From CBDHFQ01 sp965262565 (GTDB lineage Bacteria > Bacteroidota > Bacteroidia > J057): a DNA stretch of 13,452 nt. Shown one piece after another: positions 7,601 through 13,452 of this stretch (position 1 is its first letter; the number at the start of each line of letters is the position of its first letter). Where the stretch lies: assembly GCA_965262565.1 (NCBI GenBank), contig CBDHFQ010000028.1, forward strand, positions 1-13,452, in the 5' to 3' direction. Both the position numbers and the translations under genes were made by a program. Below the pieces are notes generated by a model. That model did no database searches, was not told the origin of the DNA, and saw nothing but the letters and a program-made list of their open reading frames with translations.

Positions 7601-9426
7601 GTCAAGGCTCAGAATGGATAAATATTCCAGGAGCGAATCAATCTAATCTCGTCTTAACTGAATACAATAATGAAGATGAAATCAGGTTATTGGTAGCAAA
7701 CGATTCTAGTCAATTTGATAGAGAACTATGTAGACAAACCTCTAATATCTTATTTATTGAAGCAGTACCAGCACTTGAGTTAACAATTTCAGGAGATACA
7801 GTAGCATGTGCTGGAGATACGATCAATCTATCAGCAACCACTGACAGACCTGCAGCATTTTTATGGTCCCCTAATACAAATATTTCAAGTATAGCTGATG
7901 CCGAAGTCACTATTTTAGCTGCAGAGTCAGTTACCTACAGATTGGAGGCAATGGATGAAGAAGGTTGTGTAACAACAGATTCTATCGCTATCCAGATTGC
8001 TTCTACCCCTATCATTAATTTAGGGAGTGATACGACACTATGTCAAGGCGATAGTATCCAACTGGAAGTTATGGGAGGTAGTAACTATAACTGGAGTCCG
8101 TCTATCGGGCTTTCTGATAGGAATGTTCCCAATCCAATTGCTTTCCCAGATTCCTCTACAACTTATATTGTTTCAATTGATAATCAGTCAAATTGTTCTG
8201 ACAGTGCAAGTATTACATTAAATGTTCTGCCTACGCCAGAGCTTTCACTTGGAACAGATACTACGATCTGCGAAGGGGATAGCATTAGACTATCTGTCCA
8301 GGGAGCAGACAATATATTATGGAGACCTGCCGTATTCCTGTCAGATCCCAATTCAGCTAATCCTATCATATTCCCTGACCAAAGTACCACCTTCTTTGTT
8401 GAAGCGAGCAATGGAACATGCCTGGAAGAAGATACCATTAATGTTAATGTTGTTCCAGCTCCACAAACCTCATTAAGCTCTGATCGAAATCCATCTATTT
8501 GTAGAGGGGATAGTATTCAGTTGATTGCAGATGGAGGTAATAACTATTCTTGGACTCCAGAGGTAGGACTTTCCAATAGTTCCATTTCCAGTCCTTTAGT
8601 TAGCCCCAATCAATCTACCCTTTACACCGTTTCCATTTCAAATGTAGAAGGATGTGAAAGATTGGAACAAATAGAAGTAATTATAGAAAATGATACCAGT
8701 ATTACCCTTGCAAATGATACAATTGTTTGTGAAGGTAATACACTGATGCTTATAGGGGGCGATCCTTCTATGAGATACAGATGGAGTACTAACCAGATAG
8801 CACCATCCATAGAAGTGAATCCATCGAGCGATACTATATTCTGGTTACTACCACCTCCGGGCGCCAGTTGTGCTGAAGATACGAGTTTTATCGCTGTAAA
8901 TGTGGTTCCACCTCCTACAGCTAATTTTTCAGTAGATAGCTCTTCAGGTTCAGCTCCTTTTGTTGTCCAATTCTTTAATGAGAGTAATTTTGCTACTGCT
9001 TTCAAATGGGAATTTGGGGATGGCAGCGTATCGAATGCTATCGATCCGATTCATATTTATGAAAAAGGAGGTATGTATGAAGTAAGCCTAATAGCTTTAG
9101 GACAAGAGGGTTGCCGAGATTCTATCACATTCAGCGCAATAGAAGTAATCAATTCAACCATTTATTTACCAAATGCTTTTTCTCCTAATGGCGATGGTCT
9201 TAACGATCAATACACCTTTGAAATACAAGGATTTAGACAAGTACATATACAAATCTTTGACCGTTGGGGAAGATTGATGGTTGAGAGTTTCGATCTCGAC
9301 TTTAGCTGGGATGGCACGTTAAATGGTCAATCCGTTCAAGAAGGAGTATATGTGATAACTATCGAAGGACTGTTAGGAGATAATCAAATCATCAAGCGTA
9401 CAGGAACTATTACCCTTCTAAAATAG
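4666..9426 (+). CDS. Giant T9SS-secreted surface protein: MopE motifs, FG-GAP/VCBS repeats, Ig-like and PKD domains, type B (CHU_C) sorting domain
   Basis: The product is 1586 residues from the ATG at 4666. The frame is open to a TTG at 4609, but the ATG gives a cleaner signal peptide (about 1-36, ending FFFFFLVPIFSQ before EVCDN). Domain order: a MopE-like Asp-rich motif (CDNQIDDDGNGLID, about 39-55); seven FG-GAP/VCBS-type repeats with DxDxDG loops (about 95-470, e.g. GDVDADGDPEIV, GDMDLDGDVDAIV); a CARDB-like segment (about 535-660); a second MopE-like motif at about 668 (CDNGIDDDGDGWID); an unassigned beta-rich, possibly carbohydrate-binding region (about 690-935, ending DNLSLTAC); six Ig-like domains (about 938-1414), five of them with the C-x-GD/GN-x-L pattern; one PKD domain (about 1415-1498, WEFGDG at 1448); and the CHU_C/gliding C-terminal domain (about 1499-1586, LPNAFSPNGDGLND, then FDRWGRLM and WDGTLNGQ). 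Family knowledge implies T9SS export and anchoring at the cell surface, with Ca-stabilised repeats. Adhesion or glycan binding is inferred; no enzymatic motif was found. Confidence 0.9.
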   Translation: MNWNLSYFTLNRVLLSCRLFIPSVFFFFFLVPIFSQEVCDNQIDDDGNGLIDGFDPACLSPDPICGVPIQPRLPSDFVPVQTCQLLENVIPYAAPMVGDVDADGDPEIVTLSSDNGGGVVVIDGANCVEEAFIPLNGVLEPRAGNLVLGDVDEDGFVDIFATSTSTDLQRIEFNGNGFEIRWTAIGVVTAARPHLDIVDLNQDGQAEIIPNVGRMVNGVTGVTYQGEVPELDDAGKGLFAFTADADLGNNGSEGEVELIRGSEIYRYDFALQQWNLIRTLPGFYQDDEWTKLANVALGDMDLDGDVDAIVSSFEEGQLIVWDLQQAEVFLNGNQEILQGGSASRATIGNFDLDRFPEIAICSNQFLTVYDDLVNANGQWRMIWTTGTNDDSGHTQTTAFDFDGDGKLELAYRDTDKLRVFQGEGDGNGGPLVLFDTGDLSCISATGMEYPTIADINNDGQANIIVPCTGFLSVYSSGSFPWFPARSIWNTQAYHITNVNENGTIPAVFQENHLVYNNYLNQSASLIIDSSNVAPAPDLTIQLAPDQGNNGLILDNCPNQGVAIVEICNVGSAPTTVPIHITVYEFNPYVNIPFPVEIMTDSLIAGLDVNECLIDTISFPLVEGDLTFLVNHRPNNLPLPIPPDTVYSAELECDFGNNAFILPPFSCGEICDNGIDDDGDGWIDNEDPDCTVAIGSCQQPSGTNGLFAGDFGNIRQGGEIPNANQSIWIFELLPGITDYNFGLDQFTFPTIGNYVLANNTEGMVFSFYGSPTSGLTEAFWISTEDNSADVDGYMMVVNGDTAASIVYAQEVEELCADLTYELSFDIINLFSPLIVPNGTDNPLNEIPVLPNVEVVIAPGTATNQELRELSAAFETGEIINDGQWNTFNITFSGPPEPGNVFIVFRSKIPALNGGVQRPSLGNDFAIDNLSLTACIPEVSISFDPSLVFPLCGEDTIEVTGNVSGNSDSLVFQWQLLPADGQGSEWINIPGANQSNLVLTEYNNEDEIRLLVANDSSQFDRELCRQTSNILFIEAVPALELTISGDTVACAGDTINLSATTDRPAAFLWSPNTNISSIADAEVTILAAESVTYRLEAMDEEGCVTTDSIAIQIASTPIINLGSDTTLCQGDSIQLEVMGGSNYNWSPSIGLSDRNVPNPIAFPDSSTTYIVSIDNQSNCSDSASITLNVLPTPELSLGTDTTICEGDSIRLSVQGADNILWRPAVFLSDPNSANPIIFPDQSTTFFVEASNGTCLEEDTINVNVVPAPQTSLSSDRNPSICRGDSIQLIADGGNNYSWTPEVGLSNSSISSPLVSPNQSTLYTVSISNVEGCERLEQIEVIIENDTSITLANDTIVCEGNTLMLIGGDPSMRYRWSTNQIAPSIEVNPSSDTIFWLLPPPGASCAEDTSFIAVNVVPPPTANFSVDSSSGSAPFVVQFFNESNFATAFKWEFGDGSVSNAIDPIHIYEKGGMYEVSLIALGQEGCRDSITFSAIEVINSTIYLPNAFSPNGDGLNDQYTFEIQGFRQVHIQIFDRWGRLMVESFDLDFSWDGTLNGQSVQEGVYVITIEGLLGDNQIIKRTGTITLLK
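7768..8907 (+). repeat. Array of Ig-like protein repeats inside the giant surface protein
   Basis: Five consecutive units of about 72-80 residues begin near residues 1035, 1114, 1189, 1264 and 1343 of the protein (numbered from 4666). Typical units run from a Pro- or Thr-initiated strand through C-x-GD-x-I-x-L, a W-[ST]-P or W-R-P motif, LSxxxxxxPxxxPxxSTxYxV, then a second Cys and D-x-I-x-V. The last unit is the most divergent (CEGNTLML, RWSTN). The paired cysteines suggest one disulfide per unit. The repeats are diverged at DNA level, so no recent tandem duplication is apparent. Confidence 0.75.
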
Positions 9427-9443
9427 TCATTTAACCATATCAT

Positions 9444-9473
9444 TTTTAAGTATTTAAAACGAAATACTTAAAA
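9444..9473. terminator. 12-bp perfect hairpin just after the surface-protein gene, probable bidirectional terminator
   Basis: TTTTAAGTATTT-(AAAACG)-AAATACTTAAAA is a perfect 12-bp stem with a 6-base loop starting 17 bp after the stop codon at 9426. The stem is almost all A/T and its ends are runs of T and A. This resembles AT-rich intrinsic terminators, but there is no GC core or long T tail after the stem on the + strand. Termination is therefore inferred from position and symmetry. Confidence 0.45.
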
Positions 9474-9476
9474 GAT

Positions 9477-9638
9477 TTCACTTGTTAGTATTACAGTGAA
9501 GATATGTTCTTTTTTAAGAGAGTTTATTTTTAATTATTAAAAATAAATACTCCAAATATCAACACCTACATAATTATATTAATTTTTTATTTTAATCAAT
9601 ATGTATAGTCCAAATATGTAGGATATTAAATAAATTAT
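9477..9638 (+). promoter_or_regulatory. AT-rich leader of the hybrid kinase gene with nested dyads
   Basis: This spacer holds three further symmetric elements. TTCACT (9477-9482) pairs with AGTGAA (9495-9500). A 25-bp palindrome with 12-bp arms and a single central base spans 9523-9547 and is framed by GAG (9520-9522) and CTC (9550-9552). CCTACATA (9565-9572) pairs with TATGTAGG (9615-9622), the latter ending 16 bp before the ATG at 9639. A weak promoter candidate is TTG at 9482-9484 with TATGTTCT at 9503-9510 (18-bp gap; consensus TTG-N17-23-TAnnTTTG, imperfect match). Part of the region (9507-9572) resembles the leader of the next kinase gene. Confidence 0.35.
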
Positions 9639-12600
9639 ATGTTATCGATATCAAATGAGATTTTTGATAAATTAAAAATATTCAAAGGTTTTATCTTTCC
9701 TTTTTTTCTACTTGATGATAGGGCGAATATTCATTGGGGCAATAATTCACTATGGAAGCTCCTTGATTATGAACAAATTCCCAATATGGTCATACCCTTA
9801 TCTCCCAATCCAGCTGATAAATATCAAGAGAATTGGGAACTATTTTTAGAAAAATTAAATGAACATCAACCTTTTAACATATGTCTTTCCATTTTAAAAT
9901 TAAATGGAAATATGTGTTGGGTAGAGTTAGACATACAGCCTTTTTCTCCCTTCAGCCATTCTACTGAATTTTTGTATGTCGTTTCAGCCAGAGATATTAC
10001 TCAGCAAAAGGATATCGAAGCACAACTGGTTCGCGAACAACATATGTTGGAGAAGACTGGACAGATGGCCTCAATAGGTGGATGGGAATACGATTTAATT
10101 AGTAAAGAAATCATTTGGACTAAAGAAGTATACAGGCTGTATAACGTTCCCTTTGATGTTAAGCTTTCTCTTGAATTAGTGATGTCTCGATTTCCAGAGG
10201 AGGATCAACTTAAATTATATCAGGCTGTAGAAAGAGCGATCAATTTTCAAGAATCCTATGATCTAGAACTACAGTTTAACTCACATAATAATAAGTGCCA
10301 ATATGTAAGAGGAATAGGAACGCCTTCAGTAGAAAATGGAAAAACAGTAAAATTAACAGGGATTATTCAGGATATAACAGAGAGAAAACTGGCAGAAAAA
10401 GAAATTGTAGAAAGAGAACAATTGTTATACAAGCTTACCCAGAATGTTCCAGGAGCTATCTACCAATTAAATTTAGATCCGAATGGTTTTCTCAGTTTTC
10501 CTTTTCTTAGTGAAGGTTTTCGAAAGTTATATCCAGGCTTTGATGTTGAAGAGGTTAAGCAAGATGCATCACCTACCGTAGAGATAATACATCCTGAAGA
10601 TGCTAAGGTGCTTATAGAGAAAATGGGCCACTCAGCCGCAGATTTATCCGAATTTAATCTAGAGTATAGAGTTATTATTGAAGGGCATGAGAGATGGCTG
10701 CATGCCACCTCTATGCCTGAAAGAACAGATGATGGATGTACTGTCTGGTACGGAATCTTCAGAGATGTTACCGAAGAAAAAATCACTGAGACCGAACTAC
10801 GACTCATGCAATCAGTCGTAGAGCATACCTCTGATTCAATACTTATCACCAATGTTATACCTAGAAGAGATGTTGATAATTCAGAAGGAACATCTGAAGA
10901 AATCATTTATGTTAATTCTTCCTTTGTTGAACTGACTGGATATTCCAAAGAAGAAATGTTAGGTGAAACTCCCATACTACTTGTAGGACCTCAAAGTAGC
11001 TCGCAAGAATTGAAAAAAATACGTCATGCCATAGAACATGGACATCCCACTGAAGTGGAAATGATTAATTATAAGAAAGACGGTACCCAATTCTGGGCTA
11101 ATATTGTTATAAGTCCGGTAATAGATAAACATGGGAACATAACGCACTGGGTTTCCATATTGAGAGATGTTACACACCGGAAAAAGGAGGAATTTGAATT
11201 GATTCAAGCCAAGGAGCAAGCTGAAGCCTCTTCCCTTGCTAAATCAGAATTTCTTTCTACCATGAGCCACGAGATACGAACTCCTTTAAATGCCATTATT
11301 GGTATGACAGGGCTCTTAGCGGATACTATTCTAGATACCGAACAACAAAATTTTTTACAGACTATTCGGCAGGGAGGCGAAAACCTACTATCGGTTATTA
11401 ATGACATTTTAGATTATTCCAAAATTGAATCGGGGAATTTAGAGCTAGAAATGATTGATTTCTCCGTCCTTGAACCTATAGAGGATACCCTGGAACTCCT
11501 GGCAACAAAGGCCTCCGAGAAAAGACTGGAACTGTTATATGAAGTAGATGAACAGATCCCTCATTATATAAAAGGTGATATCACAAGATTGAAGCAAATT
11601 CTTGTTAATTTGATAGGAAATGCCATTAAATTCACACAAATAGGAGAAATAGTAGTGTCAGTAGTCCAGACAGACAGGCGAAAAGATTCTATAGAATTAC
11701 TATTCTCAGTGAAAGATACTGGAATTGGCATTCCTAAAGAAAAGCAGAATAAGCTATTTAAATCATTTTCCCAGGTAGATGCCAGTACAACCAGAGAACA
11801 TGGCGGTACTGGGCTTGGGTTAGCCATTAGTAAAAAATTAGTAGAAATGCATGGAGGAAATATATGGGTGGAAAGTGTAGAAGGTAAAGGCTCCACTTTT
11901 TGCTTCACTCTAATGGTAGGGATTGGTTCTAATCAGCATACTAGCAATAGCCAAAAATTATCTTTTAATGGAAAGAGAGTAGCAGTAATTGATGATAATT
12001 ATACAAATAGGATCATTCTCCAAAAGCAATTAAATAAAATGAATATGGAGGTGGCTTTATACTCTTCCCCAAATCAAATGTTAGGTGATCTTAACAAAGT
12101 CGTTCAAATGGATCTTATTATCATGGATATGCATATGCCAGAAATGAATGGACTCACACTAGCCAAGTTAATTAGAAAGAAACCTCTGAATAAACACCTA
12201 CCTATGATCTTATTAAGTTCTGGAGTAACCATACAAACCGCTGAACAAAAACGGATGTTCGATATTATTTTGCACAAGCCTATCCGCAAAAAAGAACTAC
12301 AATATCATATTAATTTTCTGCTGAGTACTCCTGATAATGGTAGAGCATTATTAAAACCATCCACACAATTAATGAACAGAGAAAAGCTAAATCTATCTAA
12401 TTATCACATATTATTGGTTGAGGATAATTTAGTTAATCAGCAAGTTGCTAAGAAAATGCTTCAAAAGTTTAATGCTGAATATGATATAGCCAGTAATGGG
12501 GAGATAGCTATTGATAAAGTAAAAAGTAAGAAATTTGACCTGGTTTTAATGGATCTACAAATGCCCGTCATGGACGGATTGGAATCAACCAAAACGATTA

Positions 12601-12770
12601 GAGCCACATCGAATATTAAACAACCCATTATCCTTGCAATGACAGCTAACGCTTCTCTTGAAGTCAAGGAAATTTGTCTTGAGGCGGGAATGAATGATTA
12701 TATCCCCAAGCCTGTTAAAATAGATATATTACAAGCTTATCTAAGAAAATGGCTACTTGATTTATGTTAG
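9639..12770 (+). CDS. Soluble hybrid sensor histidine kinase: four PAS domains, HisKA, HATPase_c, two receiver domains
   Basis: This is a 1043-residue protein with no signal peptide or membrane segment visible, so it is probably cytoplasmic. Four PAS/PAC units occupy about 1-125, 130-255, 260-385 and 390-510. Each ends in a PAC-type motif (ARDITQQK, IQDITERK, FRDVTEEK, LRDVTHRK). A short coiled coil leads to HisKA with SHEIRTPLNAIIG and phospho-acceptor His544. The ATPase domain shows the N box (NLIGNAIKFT, Asn657/Asn661), G1 box (DTGIGIP, Asp693) and G2 box (GGTGLGLAIS, from Gly722). Receiver 1 has acidic Asp785/Asp786, phospho-acceptor Asp830 (IIMDMHMP) and Lys880. Receiver 2 has Glu928/Asp929, Asp972 (LMDLQMP) and Lys1024. 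All signature residues are present, so it should autophosphorylate and run an internal phosphorelay. There is no Hpt or DNA-binding output domain, so a separate Hpt protein or response regulator is expected elsewhere. The signal is unknown. A paralogue follows 132 bp downstream. Confidence 0.95.
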   Translation: MLSISNEIFDKLKIFKGFIFPFFLLDDRANIHWGNNSLWKLLDYEQIPNMVIPLSPNPADKYQENWELFLEKLNEHQPFNICLSILKLNGNMCWVELDIQPFSPFSHSTEFLYVVSARDITQQKDIEAQLVREQHMLEKTGQMASIGGWEYDLISKEIIWTKEVYRLYNVPFDVKLSLELVMSRFPEEDQLKLYQAVERAINFQESYDLELQFNSHNNKCQYVRGIGTPSVENGKTVKLTGIIQDITERKLAEKEIVEREQLLYKLTQNVPGAIYQLNLDPNGFLSFPFLSEGFRKLYPGFDVEEVKQDASPTVEIIHPEDAKVLIEKMGHSAADLSEFNLEYRVIIEGHERWLHATSMPERTDDGCTVWYGIFRDVTEEKITETELRLMQSVVEHTSDSILITNVIPRRDVDNSEGTSEEIIYVNSSFVELTGYSKEEMLGETPILLVGPQSSSQELKKIRHAIEHGHPTEVEMINYKKDGTQFWANIVISPVIDKHGNITHWVSILRDVTHRKKEEFELIQAKEQAEASSLAKSEFLSTMSHEIRTPLNAIIGMTGLLADTILDTEQQNFLQTIRQGGENLLSVINDILDYSKIESGNLELEMIDFSVLEPIEDTLELLATKASEKRLELLYEVDEQIPHYIKGDITRLKQILVNLIGNAIKFTQIGEIVVSVVQTDRRKDSIELLFSVKDTGIGIPKEKQNKLFKSFSQVDASTTREHGGTGLGLAISKKLVEMHGGNIWVESVEGKGSTFCFTLMVGIGSNQHTSNSQKLSFNGKRVAVIDDNYTNRIILQKQLNKMNMEVALYSSPNQMLGDLNKVVQMDLIIMDMHMPEMNGLTLAKLIRKKPLNKHLPMILLSSGVTIQTAEQKRMFDIILHKPIRKKELQYHINFLLSTPDNGRALLKPSTQLMNREKLNLSNYHILLVEDNLVNQQVAKKMLQKFNAEYDIASNGEIAIDKVKSKKFDLVLMDLQMPVMDGLESTKTIRATSNIKQPIILAMTANASLEVKEICLEAGMNDYIPKPVKIDILQAYLRKWLLDLC

Positions 12771-12788
12771 TAAACAGGTGATGCCTCT

Positions 12789-12845
12789 TTCTTTTTTATT
12801 GAGTTTATTTTTTAATTAACAGTAATCCAACCAAAAATACATTTG
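12789..12845 (+). promoter_or_regulatory. Leader element of the second kinase gene, with a match to the Bacteroidota -7 box
   Basis: TACATTTG at 12838-12845 matches the Bacteroidota -7 consensus TAnnTTTG exactly and lies 57 bp before the ATG at 12903. No TTG is found at the usual 17-23 bp spacing upstream; the nearest is at 12799-12801. The stretch TTCTTTTTTA ... GAGTTTATTTTT ... AATTA at 12789-12818 also occurs, with two 1-base gaps, at 9507-9536 ahead of the first kinase gene. In both leaders it is followed by TCCAA and TACAT in the same order. Confidence 0.4.
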
Positions 12846-12902
12846 CCCTAATGGCCATATCACCTTTTTATTAGTTAAGGGACTTATTATTAATAAAAAC
12901 GT

Positions 12903-13421
12903 ATGTTTTTGATTTCTAATGAAGCTATAGATAAACTAGATCTTTTAAAAAACTTTTCTCATCCTTATTATTTGATTGATGATAAAGGCTTCATCCAGTG
13001 GGGTAATGATAAATTATGGCAATTATTGGGTTACTCTTCTTCACCTGATGGAAGCATATCTATGCATCCCGGTCTCCTTGAGAAATATGAGAGTGAGTGG
13101 AAATTATTCTTCAATCAATTAGCCAATTATCAGTCCTTTTGTGCTTCAGTTCCCATTTTGACATTGCATGGGGAGTTATTGTGGCTGGAACTGGATCTTC
13201 AACCATTCGTTTTGGGGGAATATTCTACTGAGTTTTTGTACATCGTATCGGCCAGAGACATCACTGAAAAAAAACATTTAGAGGATAAACTTGCTCGTGA
13301 AGAATATATGCTTGAGAAAACAGGCGAAATGGCAGGAATAGGCGGGTGGGAATATGATTTAGAAACCGAAGAAATTCTCTGGACCAAAGAGATATACAGG
13401 ATGTACAATCTTTCCCTCTGA
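12903..13421 (+). CDS. N-terminal PAS region of a second hybrid-kinase paralogue, frame interrupted at 13410-13413
   Basis: The open frame encodes 172 residues and ends at TGA 13419-13421. Through Tyr168-Asn169 it aligns without gaps to residues 1-169 of the kinase encoded at 9639. It has the same start context (ISNE..DKL), the PAS 1 core (LIDDKGFIQWGN matching LLDDRANIHWGN), the PAC-type end (EFLYIVSARDITEKK) and the opening of PAS 2 (LEKTGEMAGIGGWEYDLETE). The stop cuts PAS 2 in the middle. In the +1 frame the coding sense continues from the CCC at 13414 to the window end, aligning to the upstream kinase codon by codon (ending IELVMS against LELVMS). The natural product is therefore probably a full-length kinase. 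The frame is broken either by a real single-base insertion or by a sequencing error. If the break is real, only a truncated PAS protein of unknown use would be made. Confidence 0.7.
   Translation: MFLISNEAIDKLDLLKNFSHPYYLIDDKGFIQWGNDKLWQLLGYSSSPDGSISMHPGLLEKYESEWKLFFNQLANYQSFCASVPILTLHGELLWLELDLQPFVLGEYSTEFLYIVSARDITEKKHLEDKLAREEYMLEKTGEMAGIGGWEYDLETEEILWTKEIYRMYNLSL
13410..13413 (+). other. Probable single-base insertion (frameshift site) in the second kinase gene
   Basis: Between the Asn codon AAT (13407-13409) and the codon CCC (13414-13416) there are four bases, CTTT. The upstream paralogue has three (GTT) at the same place, between AAC and CCC. From CCC onward, 13 codons align without a gap in the new frame up to the window end. 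The extra base lies in or next to a short T run, a common place for indels and for sequencing mistakes. Confidence 0.7.
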
Positions 13422-13452
13422 GGTACATCCTTCTATAGAATTAGTTATGTCT

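Noticed and set aside
7768..8907. Repeated segments considered as a CRISPR array or DNA tandem repeat
   Set aside because: Similarity is at protein level (Ig-like domains of about 75 residues) and in frame; no short identical direct repeats with unique spacers were seen.
8622..9005. 127-residue open frame on the minus strand inside the surface-protein gene
   Set aside because: It is fully antisense to a well-supported Ig/PKD coding region, has no recognisable domain, and is explained by codon composition of the opposite strand.
10460..10906. 148-residue open frame on the minus strand inside the hybrid kinase
   Set aside because: It is antisense to clear PAS domains; its Ser/Leu/Ile-rich product has no family features and it has no separate promoter context.
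12776..12865. AGGTGAT (12776-12782) and ATCACCT (12859-12865) inverted repeat after the first kinase gene, and ATGGCCAT at 12851-12858
   Set aside because: Short arms with a 76-base gap and an isolated 8-base palindrome are expected by chance; no terminator-like T run follows the first arm.

Overview
The window looks like a chromosomal segment of a Bacteroidota bacterium, probably from the Saprospiria/Cytophagia side of the phylum. This is inferred from three things. Two different type IX secretion (T9SS) sorting domains are present: a type A domain at the left edge and a type B (CHU_C / gliding-motility C-terminal) domain on a giant surface protein. The base composition is AT-rich and starts mostly lack Shine-Dalgarno sequences. 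The predicted products are an exported sulfatase, a multi-domain adhesin-like protein and PAS-rich hybrid kinases. I cannot assign a genus. All recognised genes lie on the + strand.

Left part (1-3751). The 3' end of a T9SS cargo gene is followed 70 bp later by one 1126-residue exported protein. That protein carries two complete sulfatase domains of different subfamilies: an N-sulphoglucosamine sulphohydrolase (SGSH)-like domain and an arylsulfatase A/B-like domain. Each has its own formylglycine cysteine. This points to breakdown of sulfated polysaccharides.

Middle part (3752-9426). A 132-bp spacer with two perfect dyads precedes a small 209-residue protein. It resembles a serine recombinase (resolvase N-terminal fold plus a Hin-like helix-turn-helix) but lacks the catalytic serine and most of the active-site arginines, so it is more likely a DNA-binding regulator than a recombinase. 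It is followed by a roughly 1590-residue secreted protein with MopE-like Asp-rich motifs, seven FG-GAP/VCBS Ca-binding-type repeats, a CARDB-like domain, an unassigned beta-rich domain, six Ig-like domains, a PKD domain and a type B T9SS sorting domain.

Right part (9427-13452). A 212-bp, very AT-rich spacer full of inverted repeats separates the adhesin from a soluble hybrid histidine kinase (four PAS, HisKA, HATPase, two receiver domains). A second, paralogous kinase gene begins 132 bp after it and shares gap-free N-terminal similarity. Its frame is broken by an apparent single-base insertion at about 13410-13413, and homology resumes in the +1 frame up to the window end. The two kinase genes also share an upstream AT-rich element.

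No tRNA, rRNA, CRISPR array, insertion sequence or origin was seen. The best candidates for unusual biology are the dual sulfatase fusion, the catalytically degenerate resolvase-like protein with a palindrome just upstream, and the duplicated kinase with its frameshift.
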